Notes: generated from the letters alone by a model not told the origin. DNA of 64,000 bases from an uncultured Collinsella sp. (GCA_900541045.1 UQID01000001.1:62001-126000); one strand, 5' to 3'; counted from the first letter of the stretch, positions 32,946 through 42,207 are shown. A program made the numbers and translations.

Positions 32946-33980
32946 ATGATTATCGATGCAAATTCCTACTGGTTCGACGAGCGCATCTTTCATGACGAGA
33001 CGCTCTGCGAACAGTTTTTGGCCGAGGTACCCCGCGCCTATGACACCGAAGGCTATCTGACCATGAATTCCGCCGGCAAACGACAGATCGTGATCGAGAT
33101 GCCCGCCGGTTCTCCGGGTCTTAACTACATTGAGGGCGACTACACCCTCGAGAAGCGCTTGGCCGATATGGATGAGGCGGGGGTCGACAAGGCGATCCTT
33201 AAGTTCCCCGGCTGCCACGAGTGGATGTCGCTCGAGATGTGCCGGCGTTTCAACGACGGTATGGCTGCTGACGCGAAGGCGTCAAATGGCCGTCTGATTC
33301 CGCTTGTTGCCGTGCCGCCCTTTGGCACCAAAGCGAATTTGGAGGAGCTCGACCGCAGGCTCGACGATGGTTTTGCGGGCGTGCAGCTCTGCGCTCACTA
33401 CGGCAAGCGCTATCTCGACGACCAGGTCTTCTCGAGCTTTTTCGAGCACCTGAACGAACGTCATGCCACCGTTTACGTGCACCATGTTCCCGTGCCGGTC
33501 GAGAACGAGTCGCTTCTCGCGTACGACAACCTTCGCCGCTCTTATGGCCGCTGCGTCGACCAAACTACGGCGATCGGCCGAGAGATCTTTGGTGATTTCT
33601 TTGAGCGCTATCCCAATATCAAGATGGTCCACTCCATGCTCGGCGGCGCATACTTTGCGTTCAAGGAGATGCTGCTGCCTCATGGTCCCAAGCGCCCTGA
33701 TGCTTCTGGCCGTTTTCAGGTCGATACCGAGACCGTTTCCAGGCACCTCGAGAACAACATCTATTTCGACATGTCCCATGCCCAGCCTTGGGGCAAGACA
33801 CTCCTCGCCTGCGCGGTTGACGTGCTGGGTGCAGACCATATTGTTTTTGGCACGAGCTATCCCGTTAAACGCGAGTGGCTCACCGAGGGTGTCGCCTGCG
33901 TTCGCGCTGCAAATCTGAGCGATACAGACAGCGACCTTGTGCTTGGCGGTACGGCGCAGCAACTGTACGGTGTCGAGTGA
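32946..33980 (+). CDS. Amidohydrolase-2 family protein
   Basis: A 344-residue TIM-barrel protein of the amidohydrolase_2/ACMSD-like family. Family features are the N-terminal IIDANSYW strand (in place of the usual DxHxH), KFPGCHEWMS, VYVHHVPVPVEN (barrel histidines), IKMVHSMLGG and the closing HIVFGTSYPVKREW. The first metal motif is not HxH, so activity may be metal-independent or altered. Relatives decarboxylate or hydrolyse cyclic and carboxylated small molecules. It is first in a cluster with two ceramidase-like proteins and a PTS transporter, with AAAGGCGG before the ATG. Confidence 0.82.
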   Translation: MIIDANSYWFDERIFHDETLCEQFLAEVPRAYDTEGYLTMNSAGKRQIVIEMPAGSPGLNYIEGDYTLEKRLADMDEAGVDKAILKFPGCHEWMSLEMCRRFNDGMAADAKASNGRLIPLVAVPPFGTKANLEELDRRLDDGFAGVQLCAHYGKRYLDDQVFSSFFEHLNERHATVYVHHVPVPVENESLLAYDNLRRSYGRCVDQTTAIGREIFGDFFERYPNIKMVHSMLGGAYFAFKEMLLPHGPKRPDASGRFQVDTETVSRHLENNIYFDMSHAQPWGKTLLACAVDVLGADHIVFGTSYPVKREWLTEGVACVRAANLSDTDSDLVLGGTAQQLYGVE

Positions 33981-34006
33981 GCGGCAATCAGAGGGGAGTA
34001 TCTGCC

Positions 34007-35254
34007 ATGGGCGAAGGAGAGATGAGGGCTGGGGCCGCTCGTGTGGCCATCGATCTTGGGGACGTGTTGCCGTTCGACGGTTTCGACGAACTCCGTCATG
34101 AGGTCTTCGCCCGTGCCCTTATCATCGAGGGGATGGGGCGACGCGCCTGCGTCCTTTCGCTTGAGGTCACCTCGATCGCTCCGGCTCTACTCGCCGATCT
34201 GCGTGAGGTTGTTGAGGATGCCGCCAATTGCAGCGGTGCTTATTCTTGGGTGGTTCCTACCCACACGTTTTCCATGCCTCACGTCCGCACTCCCGGGCAT
34301 CTTGCCGACGATGCTACCCGCAATCGCAACGAGCGCTATCGCGCAGCGCTCGTCGCTGCCGCCCGCACGGCTGTCGAGCGCGCTGTTGCGGGCATTCGCT
34401 CTGCCACGCTCGCCACTGTGGAGGGCGAATGCCCCGTGAACGTTAATCGCGACATTGAGACGCCTGCCGGCTGGTGGTTGGGCTCGAATCCCAGGGGGTT
34501 TGCCGACCACACGATGCCCGTACTCGCCATAAGGGATGCCGGGGACGAGTATGTTGCCGTGCTCGCGATGGCGGATGTTCAGTCCTCCGTGCTCGACGGG
34601 TCGCGCGACTCCGAGGGGAGGCGCATGGCGAGCGGAGACCTCTTTGGTTTTGCCGCCATGTCACTCGAGCGCGAGCTGGGCGGCGTTGCCCTGTTGCTGC
34701 CAGGCGCCGCGGGCGACCAAGGTCCGGCGGAGCGCGCCATGAACGTCATGTTCGATGCGGTCGGCGTTAAGCAGACGGTCGATGCCCATGAGGACGGATA
34801 CCGCATGCTGCACCAGCAGGGGCAGGCCTTGGGCGATGCTTTGATCGAGGCCGCTCGCATGGCGCGTGAGGATGACGCTACCGGCATCGATGCCCGCACG
34901 GTCGACGTTCTCCTGCCCGCTCAGACACGCGCCGATTTTCACTCTTTGGCTCCGCACCGAACGTATGAGTTTCATGCCGCTGGCGAGCAGCGCACGAGGG
35001 TCTATCTGCTCCGGCTGGGAAACGTCGAGCTTGTCGGCGTACAACCCGAGGTCTCGAGTGCATTCGGCGCCACTGTGCGCGCCGCTCGGTCCGGCTCTGT
35101 GTTCTTTGCCACGCTCGTCAACGGCGGACAGAAGTACCTACCGGCTCCCGACGCGTACGAAAAAATCACCTATGAGGCTATGAACTCCGGTTTTGCCGCC
35201 GGATCCCATGAGCGCCTCGTCGAAATCATCATTGCCGCCTTGAATGCGGCGTGA
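34007..35254 (+). CDS. Neutral/alkaline ceramidase-fold protein A, one zinc-site His replaced
   Basis: A 415-residue protein of the neutral/alkaline ceramidase N-terminal-domain family (PF04734). Visible family blocks are VPTHTFSMPH (THTHS-like, first zinc His), LLPGAAGDQGP (GAAGD-like), VGVQPEVSSAFG (PGE-like acidic residue) and VNGGQKYLPAPDAYE (NGYxGYLPTxxAY-like tyrosine). At the second zinc histidine the family has AxHxT/S; here the site reads MADVQSSVL, with Gln in place of His. It has no signal peptide, so it works in the cytoplasm on an imported compound. It overlaps no neighbour and sits 18 bases before protein B. Activity is uncertain. Confidence 0.8.
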   Translation: MGEGEMRAGAARVAIDLGDVLPFDGFDELRHEVFARALIIEGMGRRACVLSLEVTSIAPALLADLREVVEDAANCSGAYSWVVPTHTFSMPHVRTPGHLADDATRNRNERYRAALVAAARTAVERAVAGIRSATLATVEGECPVNVNRDIETPAGWWLGSNPRGFADHTMPVLAIRDAGDEYVAVLAMADVQSSVLDGSRDSEGRRMASGDLFGFAAMSLERELGGVALLLPGAAGDQGPAERAMNVMFDAVGVKQTVDAHEDGYRMLHQQGQALGDALIEAARMAREDDATGIDARTVDVLLPAQTRADFHSLAPHRTYEFHAAGEQRTRVYLLRLGNVELVGVQPEVSSAFGATVRAARSGSVFFATLVNGGQKYLPAPDAYEKITYEAMNSGFAAGSHERLVEIIIAALNAA

Positions 35255-35272
35255 CACAGAAGGAGAACGTGC

Positions 35273-36391
35273 ATGAACATTGGACACGCGCGCCGCAAAA
35301 TCACCCCACAGGGCGACATCTACCTGATTGGCTACCGCAATCTTCCCAACCGTCTTGAACCTGCGACAGGCGTCCATGACGACGTCTTCGCCAACGCCAT
35401 CCTCTTCCAGCAAGGCGAACGTGAAGTGTTTCTCTTTAATGCCGATGTCCTCGAGTTCGAGGAAAGCATGGCCGAGGAAGTCAAGACAATGCTCGCTGAG
35501 CGCTACGGCATTGACCGTGATTGCGTTCTGCTCTCGGCGACGCACGACCATACTTCAATCGTCGCTTACCACCGCAGCTGGTGGACGGGAAAATTCGACG
35601 AGAACTACTACCGCTGGTTCCTCGATACCATTTGCCAATGCTTTGAGGAGTGCCGCGCCAACGCACAGCCCGCGATTTGTCGCTTGGGCAAGCAGGTCAT
35701 CACCGGTTTCTACGACAACCGCATCATCCCAGGTGAACTCGCCGACAATGAGGTCATTGTCGTATCGTTCTTCGATACCGAAGGCAAGCCATTTGCGGGC
35801 TTTGTGAACTGGGCGGTGCATTCCGCTTGCGTCGGACCCGACTGCACGGAGCTCACGAGCGAACTCGCCGGTCTTACCGGCAAAAAGCTCGCTCAGAGTC
35901 TTGGTTACTATCCGGCCATGGTCGTCGGTGCTGCTGGCGACTGTAGCGACCGCAATTTTCGCCAGGGACGCGGCATTCCCGAGGTCGAGCGCGTTTCGAC
36001 CGGTCTTGCCGAGGCGATTTCCCAGATCAAGCTCGATTGCGAGGTCGTTCTCGACCGCATCGAGCCTCAGACGTTCTATCACACCGTTGCCCATGACGAC
36101 TTTTCGCTCACGCTTAAGTGTGCCGTCATCAGTCTGGGCGGCCTGCATCTCTTTGTGTTCCCGAGTGAGCTCGGCAGCGACCTGGGTATTCGCATGAAGC
36201 GCGAATGCCCGGTCGAGGGAATAGTTTGCGGTTACACCAACGGCTATTACGAGTACTTCCTTCCGGCGCGTGAATACGGCCTCTCCTTTGAGACCGAGCG
36301 TACCCAGATTCCCCAGGGCGAACCGGAACGTCTGTGCGACAAGTTCTGCCAGACGACGAGACTTCTCGGCGCAGCAGATTCGCGTCTGTAG
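35273..36391 (+). CDS. Neutral/alkaline ceramidase-fold protein B
   Basis: A 372-residue protein of the same family as protein A. It keeps the expected site: SATHDHTSI (first zinc His), VNWAVHSACVG (second zinc His), GAAGDCSDRN, FPSELGSDLG (acidic ligand) and YTNGYYEYFLPAREY (tyrosine). It is probably an active amide or ester hydrolase. The known ceramidases in this family are secreted and over 600 residues; this one is cytoplasmic and lacks the C-terminal domain, so a small imported substrate is more likely than ceramide. GAAGGAGAACGTGC precedes the ATG. It may pair with protein A. Confidence 0.82.
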   Translation: MNIGHARRKITPQGDIYLIGYRNLPNRLEPATGVHDDVFANAILFQQGEREVFLFNADVLEFEESMAEEVKTMLAERYGIDRDCVLLSATHDHTSIVAYHRSWWTGKFDENYYRWFLDTICQCFEECRANAQPAICRLGKQVITGFYDNRIIPGELADNEVIVVSFFDTEGKPFAGFVNWAVHSACVGPDCTELTSELAGLTGKKLAQSLGYYPAMVVGAAGDCSDRNFRQGRGIPEVERVSTGLAEAISQIKLDCEVVLDRIEPQTFYHTVAHDDFSLTLKCAVISLGGLHLFVFPSELGSDLGIRMKRECPVEGIVCGYTNGYYEYFLPAREYGLSFETERTQIPQGEPERLCDKFCQTTRLLGAADSRL

Positions 36392-36584
36392 ACCTGATTG
36401 CGTGATATGGGCCAATGAGGCTCCCTGCCACGTGATCGGCATCTTCCATCTTCTCTGCCGTTTCCCATCCCGGGCGTACGTGCGTCCGCGGATTTCAAAG
36501 GGGGAAGCGGATTCCTTGCCCTCCCACGTCGACTACGGAGGCATGAAATCGATGCTATACCCCGCTCAGAAAAAGGAGAATTCC

Positions 36585-38027
36585 ATGAAATACCAGAAGC
36601 TTTGCGATGAAATCATCACAAAGGTCGGTGGTCGAGACAATGTGTTAGACGTGAGCCACTGCATTACGCGTCTCCGCTTCCACCTCAAGGATGAATCACT
36701 TGCCCAGACCAATGAGCTTAAGGCGACGAAGGGCGTCGTTGACGTCATCCAGGCCGGCGGACAGTACCAGATCGTGATCGGCGCCACCGTCGAGGCCGTC
36801 TACAACGACCTTGTTCAGATTGGCGGGTTCGACGCCAAGCCTGCGCTTGATATCGATGAGGGCGACAATGTCAAGAAGGGCGATCCGTTCTCGCGCCTGC
36901 TCGCCATCATTTCCGAGATTCTGCAGCCGGTTCTTGGTGTGCTTATGGCCGGTGGCTTCATCAAGTCGATGCTTGCGCTCTGCACGGTTGCCGGTTGGCT
37001 TGCCAAGGACAGCAATACGTATGTGACGCTCTCGGCAATCGGAGATTCGGTCTTCTATTTCTTTCCGCTAATCATTGGCTGGACGTCGGCCAAGAAGTTC
37101 GGACTTAAGCCCGTTATGGGAATGGCGCTCGGCGGTATCCTCGTCTACCCGACGCTCGTTGCCCTTATGGGCGGAGATCCGCTCTACACGCTCGGCGCCG
37201 GTACGGTCTTCGAGTCCAATGTCTACGGTGATATTTTTGGCATCCCGCTGATCATGCAGAATTACTCATCGACGATTCTGCCTGCGATCTTTATCGTCTG
37301 GATTGCCTCCAAGGTGCACAAGGCCCTTTCTAACGCGCTGCCCGCGCTTGTGAGCTCGTTCTTCTCCAACATCCTGACGCTCCTCATTTGCGGCATCCTT
37401 GGCCTGCTTGTGGTCGGTCCGGTCATGACGGTCCTCTCCAACATCGTTGCCCAGGTCATTCTGATGCTCATCAACTTCCAACCCGCCATCGCCGGCTTCG
37501 TCATCGGCACGTTCTGGAGCCTGCTCGTCATGTTCGGCCTGCACTGGGGTATCATCCCGCTGTGGTTCCTCGATGTCGCAACCTACGGCTATGACCTCAT
37601 TAACCCGCTCGTGTATGCAGGCGGTTGCGCCATCGCCGGCGCTGTGCTTGGCATGATCATCCGAACCAAGGACTCCGAGGAAAATGCTGCCGTCAACATT
37701 CCCGCCCTTGTCTCTTCGATTTTCGGTGTCAACGAGCCTGCGCTTTACGCCATCTTGCTGCCGCGTAAGCGCCTTATGTGGGCAACCTTTATTTCCGCTG
37801 GTGTAGGCGGCGCCATTGCCGGCCTCATGGGTGCCAAGCTCTATGCCTTCGGTGCCTCCGGCCCGCTCGGTTTCCCGAGCTTTATTAACCCTGCCGGCAT
37901 CGACACGGGCTTTATCGGCCTTGTCATCTCCGGTGTGGTCGCTTTCGTTCTGGCTCTTGTCGCCGCTATGGTGATCGGTACCAAGAAGGACGAGGGCGGT
38001 AAGGCACTCAACATCTCGGTGGACTAG
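36585..38027 (+). CDS. PTS EIIBC component, beta-glucoside (Bgl/Glc-SCR) family
   Basis: A 480-residue phosphotransferase permease. The IIB domain is N-terminal with the phosphorylated cysteine in DVSHCITRLRFHLKD (Cys26). A IIC domain with about ten membrane segments follows (GLHWGIIPLWFLDV, VNEPALYAILLP). No IIA domain is attached and none is nearby, so EIIA must be shared or encoded elsewhere. It imports and phosphorylates a sugar or glycoside. ATG 36585 follows AAAAGGAG; the longer upstream frame is not PTS sequence. It closes the cluster of amidohydrolase and ceramidase-like genes, after a 193-bp gap. Confidence 0.92.
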   Translation: MKYQKLCDEIITKVGGRDNVLDVSHCITRLRFHLKDESLAQTNELKATKGVVDVIQAGGQYQIVIGATVEAVYNDLVQIGGFDAKPALDIDEGDNVKKGDPFSRLLAIISEILQPVLGVLMAGGFIKSMLALCTVAGWLAKDSNTYVTLSAIGDSVFYFFPLIIGWTSAKKFGLKPVMGMALGGILVYPTLVALMGGDPLYTLGAGTVFESNVYGDIFGIPLIMQNYSSTILPAIFIVWIASKVHKALSNALPALVSSFFSNILTLLICGILGLLVVGPVMTVLSNIVAQVILMLINFQPAIAGFVIGTFWSLLVMFGLHWGIIPLWFLDVATYGYDLINPLVYAGGCAIAGAVLGMIIRTKDSEENAAVNIPALVSSIFGVNEPALYAILLPRKRLMWATFISAGVGGAIAGLMGAKLYAFGASGPLGFPSFINPAGIDTGFIGLVISGVVAFVLALVAAMVIGTKKDEGGKALNISVD

Positions 38028-38049
38028 TCTTTCTGCGCACTTTAACTAA

Positions 38050-38086
38050 ATATGCCTCGGACGGCGACGTGCCGCCCGAGGCATAT
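38050..38086 (+). terminator. Terminator of the PTS gene cluster
   Basis: ATATGCCTCGG and CCGAGGCATAT pair, with an inner CGGC/GCCG stem, followed by TTGTGTTTTG. Confidence 0.82.
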
Positions 38087-38150
38087 TTGTGTTTTGTGCC
38101 GCTGTCATCGTGTTTGCGGACACAAGTCTGCGGTTGTGGAGCAGCGGGGA

Positions 38151-39074
38151 TTATGACGGTCGTGCCGCGTTAGAAGACGTACGGTCGCCCTGCAGGAGCT
38201 GACGGTAGGGGAGGAAGCCGATGAACGAGACGACCGCCTGCGAGTGCGCGGCGTTCCGCTTGAGGTAGAGCCTGACCTCGGAGGTCGTCGCGGGCTCAAG
38301 CGGCACCAGGGCTACCTTTCCGCTGGCGAGCGATTCCGCCGGCTTGCGCATGAGGAATGAGACGCCGGCGCCGCGCGCGACAAGGGAGATGATGTTCTCG
38401 GCTCGTTTGCCGGTGAACGTAACACGTGGGCCAAATCCAGCTTCGCGACAAAGGGAAAGGACGAGCTCGCTTACGAACGAGCCTTGGGGAAGCATGAGGA
38501 AATTCTCGTCGATAAGGTCGTCTATCTCGACGGTGTCACGTTCGGCGAGCGGATGGTCGAGTGGAAGGACGGCCACGAGCTGGTCGGTCGTAAAGGGAAT
38601 CTTTTTGAACTCCGGCTCGATGGCGCCGCCGTCACGGATGAAGGCCAGGTCAATGTCCTCGTGCAGGAGCATGCGCTTGAGTGTGTCGCCCTCGCCCTCG
38701 ATGAGCTCAACAGAATATGAGGGGTTCGCCTGCTGAAAATCGATGACGGCGTCCGTGATCCCATAAGGGGCCATAATGGGGATAGAACCTACGGTGAGGT
38801 GCTCGAGCGGCTCACCTGCGCCTATTTGAATGGCGGCAAGATAGCGGTGCTGAAGCGTCGCAATTTTTTGCGCATAGGGGAGGAGCGCTTCACCTTGCGC
38901 GGTGAGTGTTACGTGGCGCTGGCTTCGATCGATGAGCTTGCAGCCGAGTTCGTGCTCCATTGCCATGATGTGCTTAGAGAGGGTTGATTGCGACATGAAA
39001 AGCAGTTCCGCCGCATCAAGAAACGTGCGTGACTGCGCTAAGATGGCGAATTCGCCAAAGCGGCTGATATCCAT
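38151..39074 (-). CDS. LysR-family regulator, probable regulator of the PTS cluster
   Basis: A 307-residue LysR regulator with winged helix TFLDAAELLFMSQSTLSKHI and an effector domain (LTVGSIPIMAPYGITDAVIDF, FTGKRAENIISLVARGAGVSFL). It is convergent with the ceramidase/PTS cluster, which carries a LysR-type box at its promoter, and is the nearest LysR gene. The link is an inference. GGAGGCCTCCCT precedes the ATG; the GGAGGCCTCC sequence is itself a palindrome that could hide the ribosome site. Confidence 0.88.
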   Translation of the reverse strand: MDISRFGEFAILAQSRTFLDAAELLFMSQSTLSKHIMAMEHELGCKLIDRSQRHVTLTAQGEALLPYAQKIATLQHRYLAAIQIGAGEPLEHLTVGSIPIMAPYGITDAVIDFQQANPSYSVELIEGEGDTLKRMLLHEDIDLAFIRDGGAIEPEFKKIPFTTDQLVAVLPLDHPLAERDTVEIDDLIDENFLMLPQGSFVSELVLSLCREAGFGPRVTFTGKRAENIISLVARGAGVSFLMRKPAESLASGKVALVPLEPATTSEVRLYLKRNAAHSQAVVSFIGFLPYRQLLQGDRTSSNAARPS

Positions 39075-39110
39075 AGGGAGGCCTCCGGTACCCTCATTTT
39101 GGCAGGTGGC

Positions 39111-39521
39111 CTAAACCACGACGCCGTTGCAGTGGTCGATTTCGTGTTGGATGATCTCGGCGGTGTAGCCCGAGAAGTTTTTGATGCGGTGGACGAAGTT
39201 CTCGTCCAAATACTCAACCTTAATGCGGCGATAGCGGGTACAGGGACGCTCGCCGATCAGCGAGAGACATCCTTCGCTCGTCTGGTAGGCGTTGACCTGC
39301 TCAAGAATTTGCGGGTTGTACATAAGCAGCGATTTGCTGCCGTCCTTTACGCAGATGATGCGTTTGCGCACGCCGATCATGTTGGCGGCGAGACCCACGC
39401 ACTCGTGCTCATGCTCGTGGAGCGTATCCAGGAGGTCCTGCCCGGTCACGGCGTCGTCGGGCCCTGCGTCTTCGGAAGACAGGCGCAAAAAGAACTCGGA
39501 TTTCATGATGGGCTTAATCAT
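39111..39521 (-). CDS. Peptide deformylase family protein, 136-residue NMIG type
   Basis: A 136-residue deformylase-fold protein. Motif 3 QHEIDH and motif 2 EGCLS are intact. Motif 1 reads CVGLAANMIG, where the usual glutamine (GxGLAAxQ) is Met. That glutamine stabilises the transition state, so activity may be reduced or aimed at another N-formyl or acyl group. Similar short NMIG-type deformylases occur in many gut Firmicutes as second copies. The start at 39521 follows GAGGAGCCC; the upstream in-frame extension has no family similarity. It is divergent from an MFS exporter gene. Confidence 0.88.
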   Translation of the reverse strand: MIKPIMKSEFFLRLSSEDAGPDDAVTGQDLLDTLHEHEHECVGLAANMIGVRKRIICVKDGSKSLLMYNPQILEQVNAYQTSEGCLSLIGERPCTRYRRIKVEYLDENFVHRIKNFSGYTAEIIQHEIDHCNGVVV

Positions 39522-39727
39522 GGCGGGCTCCTCATGTCTTATGCTTTCGTGGACTTTTAATAATAGCGCGGAAGGAAAGCTGTGCGTCCGCGTTACAATC
39601 TTTCGACGTTGGACCATGTTGTCAGACTCGTCGAGTACGGCGTCTGGCGTAAGTCTAGGGCTCATTTTTTCGCCCTGGACTGTTCCTCTGGGGCGATGCG
39701 ACTGTCGTTCCAAGAGGAAGGAAATGC

Positions 39728-41143
39728 ATGGGGAGCAAATCTCAGCAACAAGTTCAAGCAACGCCATCGGCCACCGCGGCGATTCTCGTCGTTATGTATA
39801 TTGCAGCCTTTGTTGCCGCGTTTAACGAGAACATCATTAACGTGGCGTTGCACGACATTATGACAGCCTTTTCGGTGAGTGCTACCACGGCGCAGTGGCT
39901 CGTCTCGGGCTACATGATCGTGACGTCGATCTTTACGGCCATCATGGCCTTCCTGTCCGGCCGTTTCTCGACGCGCAAGCTGTTATTTTTCGCATGCGGA
40001 TGTATGGTCGCCGGCGAAGTCCTGTGCCTGGTCGCTCCGTCGTTTAGCGTTTTGCTGCCAAGTCGTATTTTGCAGGCTGCGGGATCGGGCATCTTGTTCC
40101 CGCTCATGATGAACGTGGTGCTGTCTTGCGCCCCGCGCGAGAAGCTCGGTCTGTATCTGAGCCTGGGCGGCGCCTGCATTACGCTAGGGCCGGCGTTTGG
40201 ACCCGTGATCAGCGGTCTAATGTGCACGTTATTTGGCTGGAGGGCGGTGTTCGTAGTGCCGCTGGTGGGCGGTATTGCGGTCGCTGCGGCGGGCGTAAAG
40301 CTCGTTCAGAATGTCGGAGAGCGCTCGAACACCACGCTTGATATTCTGTCGGTTGTTTTGCTCGCCGCCGGCATTACGGCATTTGTGTATTCCGTAGGCG
40401 AGTTCTCGACCAATCTGACCACCGGCATCGCGACGCTCTTCGCCGCCGTTGTGCTGCTCGGCCTGTTTGCGGCCCGTCAGCTCAAGCTCGAGCATCCGGT
40501 GCTTAACGTGCGTCCCATGGCGAGCGTTCGCTTTTGGCCTGCGTGCCTGCTTGTGGTGGTGTCGATGATGACGACGTTCTCGATGAGTGTTTTGTTGCCG
40601 CTCTATTTTGAAGGTGCCTACGGCATGACCGCACTTGTTGCGGGCCTGCTCATTTTGCCGGCGATTGCCTGCAACGCCGTGACCTCGATTGTGGGCGGAC
40701 GCGTGATGGACGCCCGTGGCGCATGGCCGCTGCTGCCGGTCGGCTTTGCCCTGATTGCCGTGGGGCAGACTGCAATCTCGATGACGGCGGCAAGCATGAA
40801 CGTCGGCGTCGTCGTGGCGCTGACCGTTGTGGTGTATGCCGGAGTCGGCCTGGTGCTGAGCCCCTCGCAGACGGCCGGCTTGGAGACGCTTCCTGCCGCT
40901 GAGCATCCTCACGGAACGGCATTGCTTAACACGTGGAATATGATCGCCGCGTCGTTTGGCCCGTCGCTGTTTATCGGTCTGCTCTCGAGTTCTGCGGCGA
41001 CCGCCGGCGCGGCTGGCGCTGCGACCGAAGTTGCCCAGGCGATTGGATTTGCAGCTGCCGTGCGTGTGGCGGCTGTAATTGCCGTGGTCGGGTTCGTGGC
41101 GTCGCTGGTGTACGCTCGTCGCGAGTCGCACATGTCGCATTAA
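39728..41143 (+). CDS. MFS drug exporter, DHA2 (EmrB/QacA-like)
   Basis: A 471-residue major facilitator with about 14 membrane segments. Motifs include NENIINVALHDIMTAFSVS and TTAQWLVSGYMIVTSIFTAI (DHA2 motif D1 region), SGRFSTRKLL (motif A) and GPAFGPVISGLM (motif C of antiporters). It probably exports toxic hydrophobic compounds with proton antiport. There is no HlyD-type partner gene next to it. ATG 39728 follows GAGGAAGG. No dedicated regulator is adjacent. Confidence 0.9.
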   Translation: MGSKSQQQVQATPSATAAILVVMYIAAFVAAFNENIINVALHDIMTAFSVSATTAQWLVSGYMIVTSIFTAIMAFLSGRFSTRKLLFFACGCMVAGEVLCLVAPSFSVLLPSRILQAAGSGILFPLMMNVVLSCAPREKLGLYLSLGGACITLGPAFGPVISGLMCTLFGWRAVFVVPLVGGIAVAAAGVKLVQNVGERSNTTLDILSVVLLAAGITAFVYSVGEFSTNLTTGIATLFAAVVLLGLFAARQLKLEHPVLNVRPMASVRFWPACLLVVVSMMTTFSMSVLLPLYFEGAYGMTALVAGLLILPAIACNAVTSIVGGRVMDARGAWPLLPVGFALIAVGQTAISMTAASMNVGVVVALTVVVYAGVGLVLSPSQTAGLETLPAAEHPHGTALLNTWNMIAASFGPSLFIGLLSSSAATAGAAGAATEVAQAIGFAAAVRVAAVIAVVGFVASLVYARRESHMSH

Positions 41144-41295
41144 TGTGTGCACATAGATTCTGCAGCTAGATTGGATGGCGACACCATAAACTAATGGACG
41201 TTTTGCCGAGAGGCATGAATGTTTAAAGCGCAAAGAGTGCGCGACGGGCCCCGCGAATGGGGCGATGATGCCCGAGAGGGCCAAGAAGGAGTCTC

Positions 41296-42207
41296 ATGTC
41301 TGAGAACGAAGAGATCATGAACGAGACCGAGAACGAGACCATGGCTGCCGAGGTCGAGGCAGTCGAGACCGTGGAGACCGAAGCTGCCGAGGTTGAGGCT
41401 GCTGACGAGGTTTCCGCCGAGGAGGAGGCCGAGGTTGTCAAGGCCGCCGTTGATTACGATGACGAAGAGCTGATGGACAAGATGCAGAAGGCCGCCCGCC
41501 TGCTGCGTAGCCGTCGCTTTGCTATTTCCAAGGAGGAGGAGGCCAAGGCCGAGCGCATGGCGAACATCGAGCGCGCCATCAAGCTTCTTGACCTCAAGCC
41601 CAAGATGGAGCAGAAGGAAATGTCCGACCTGCTGGGCATGCGCCTCCGTGAGCTCGATGGCCTGATGGCCGAGGCCGAGGCCGCCGATCTGGTCGGCCGT
41701 ATCGACGACGCCGAGGGCGATATGCGCAAGATCGTCGTCTTCGCTGCCGAGGATGCCGCTGAGGGCCTGGTCGAGCTTGCCAACAAGAAGGAGAAGCTCC
41801 TGCCCGAGCTTTCTTACGAGGAGGCCACCGAGCTGATGGCCGCTCTCGATAAGGTTATCGCTCCGCTTGTCGCCATGGGCCTGGACGAGGACCGCGGTCC
41901 TCGCGGCGGCCGTGACGACCGTGGCGGTCGCGGTGGCGATCGAGGCGGCCGTGGCGGCTTTGGTGACCGCGGTGGCCGTGGCGGCGACCGTGGCGGTCGC
42001 GGTGGCGATCGCGGCGGCCGTGGCGGTTTTGGTGACCGTGGCGGCGACCGTGGCGGTCGCGGCGGCTTTGGCGGCAACCGTGGTGGCTATGGCGATCGCG
42101 GTGGCAACCGTGGCGGCTTCGGCGGCAACCGTGGTAACGACCGTGGCGGTCGCGGTGGCGATCGTGGCGGCCGCAACGGCGGCGGCTTCCGCGGCAACCG
42201 TTTTTAG
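41296..42207 (+). CDS. MarR-like winged-helix protein with acidic N-terminus and RGG-rich tail
   Basis: A 303-residue three-part protein. Residues 1-57 are extremely acidic. Residues 60-195 resemble a MarR regulator: AARLLRSRRF, the recognition region MEQKEMSDLLGMRLRELDGLM, the wing IDDAEGDMRKIVVF, and ELSYEEATELMAALDKVI. Residues 199-303 are almost only Gly, Arg and Asp, in repeats such as DRGGRGG and FGDRGG, like eukaryotic RGG RNA-binding tails. DNA or RNA binding, perhaps with phase separation, is an inference. AAGGAGTCTC precedes the ATG. A 12-bp hairpin starts at the stop codon. No partner gene is adjacent. Confidence 0.85.
   Translation: MSENEEIMNETENETMAAEVEAVETVETEAAEVEAADEVSAEEEAEVVKAAVDYDDEELMDKMQKAARLLRSRRFAISKEEEAKAERMANIERAIKLLDLKPKMEQKEMSDLLGMRLRELDGLMAEAEAADLVGRIDDAEGDMRKIVVFAAEDAAEGLVELANKKEKLLPELSYEEATELMAALDKVIAPLVAMGLDEDRGPRGGRDDRGGRGGDRGGRGGFGDRGGRGGDRGGRGGDRGGRGGFGDRGGDRGGRGGFGGNRGGYGDRGGNRGGFGGNRGNDRGGRGGDRGGRNGGGFRGNRF

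Noticed and set aside
39090..39112. ATTTTGGCAGGTGG near the LysR gene, like one arm of the 13991 palindrome
   Set aside because: Only one arm is present and no opposing arm or core is found within 40 bases. It may be chance or a decayed copy.
41890..42200. Repeated GGTGACCGTGGCGG-type units looking like a CRISPR or tandem repeat array
   Set aside because: The units are short, in frame and encode the RGG tail of the MarR-like protein. There are no unique spacers.
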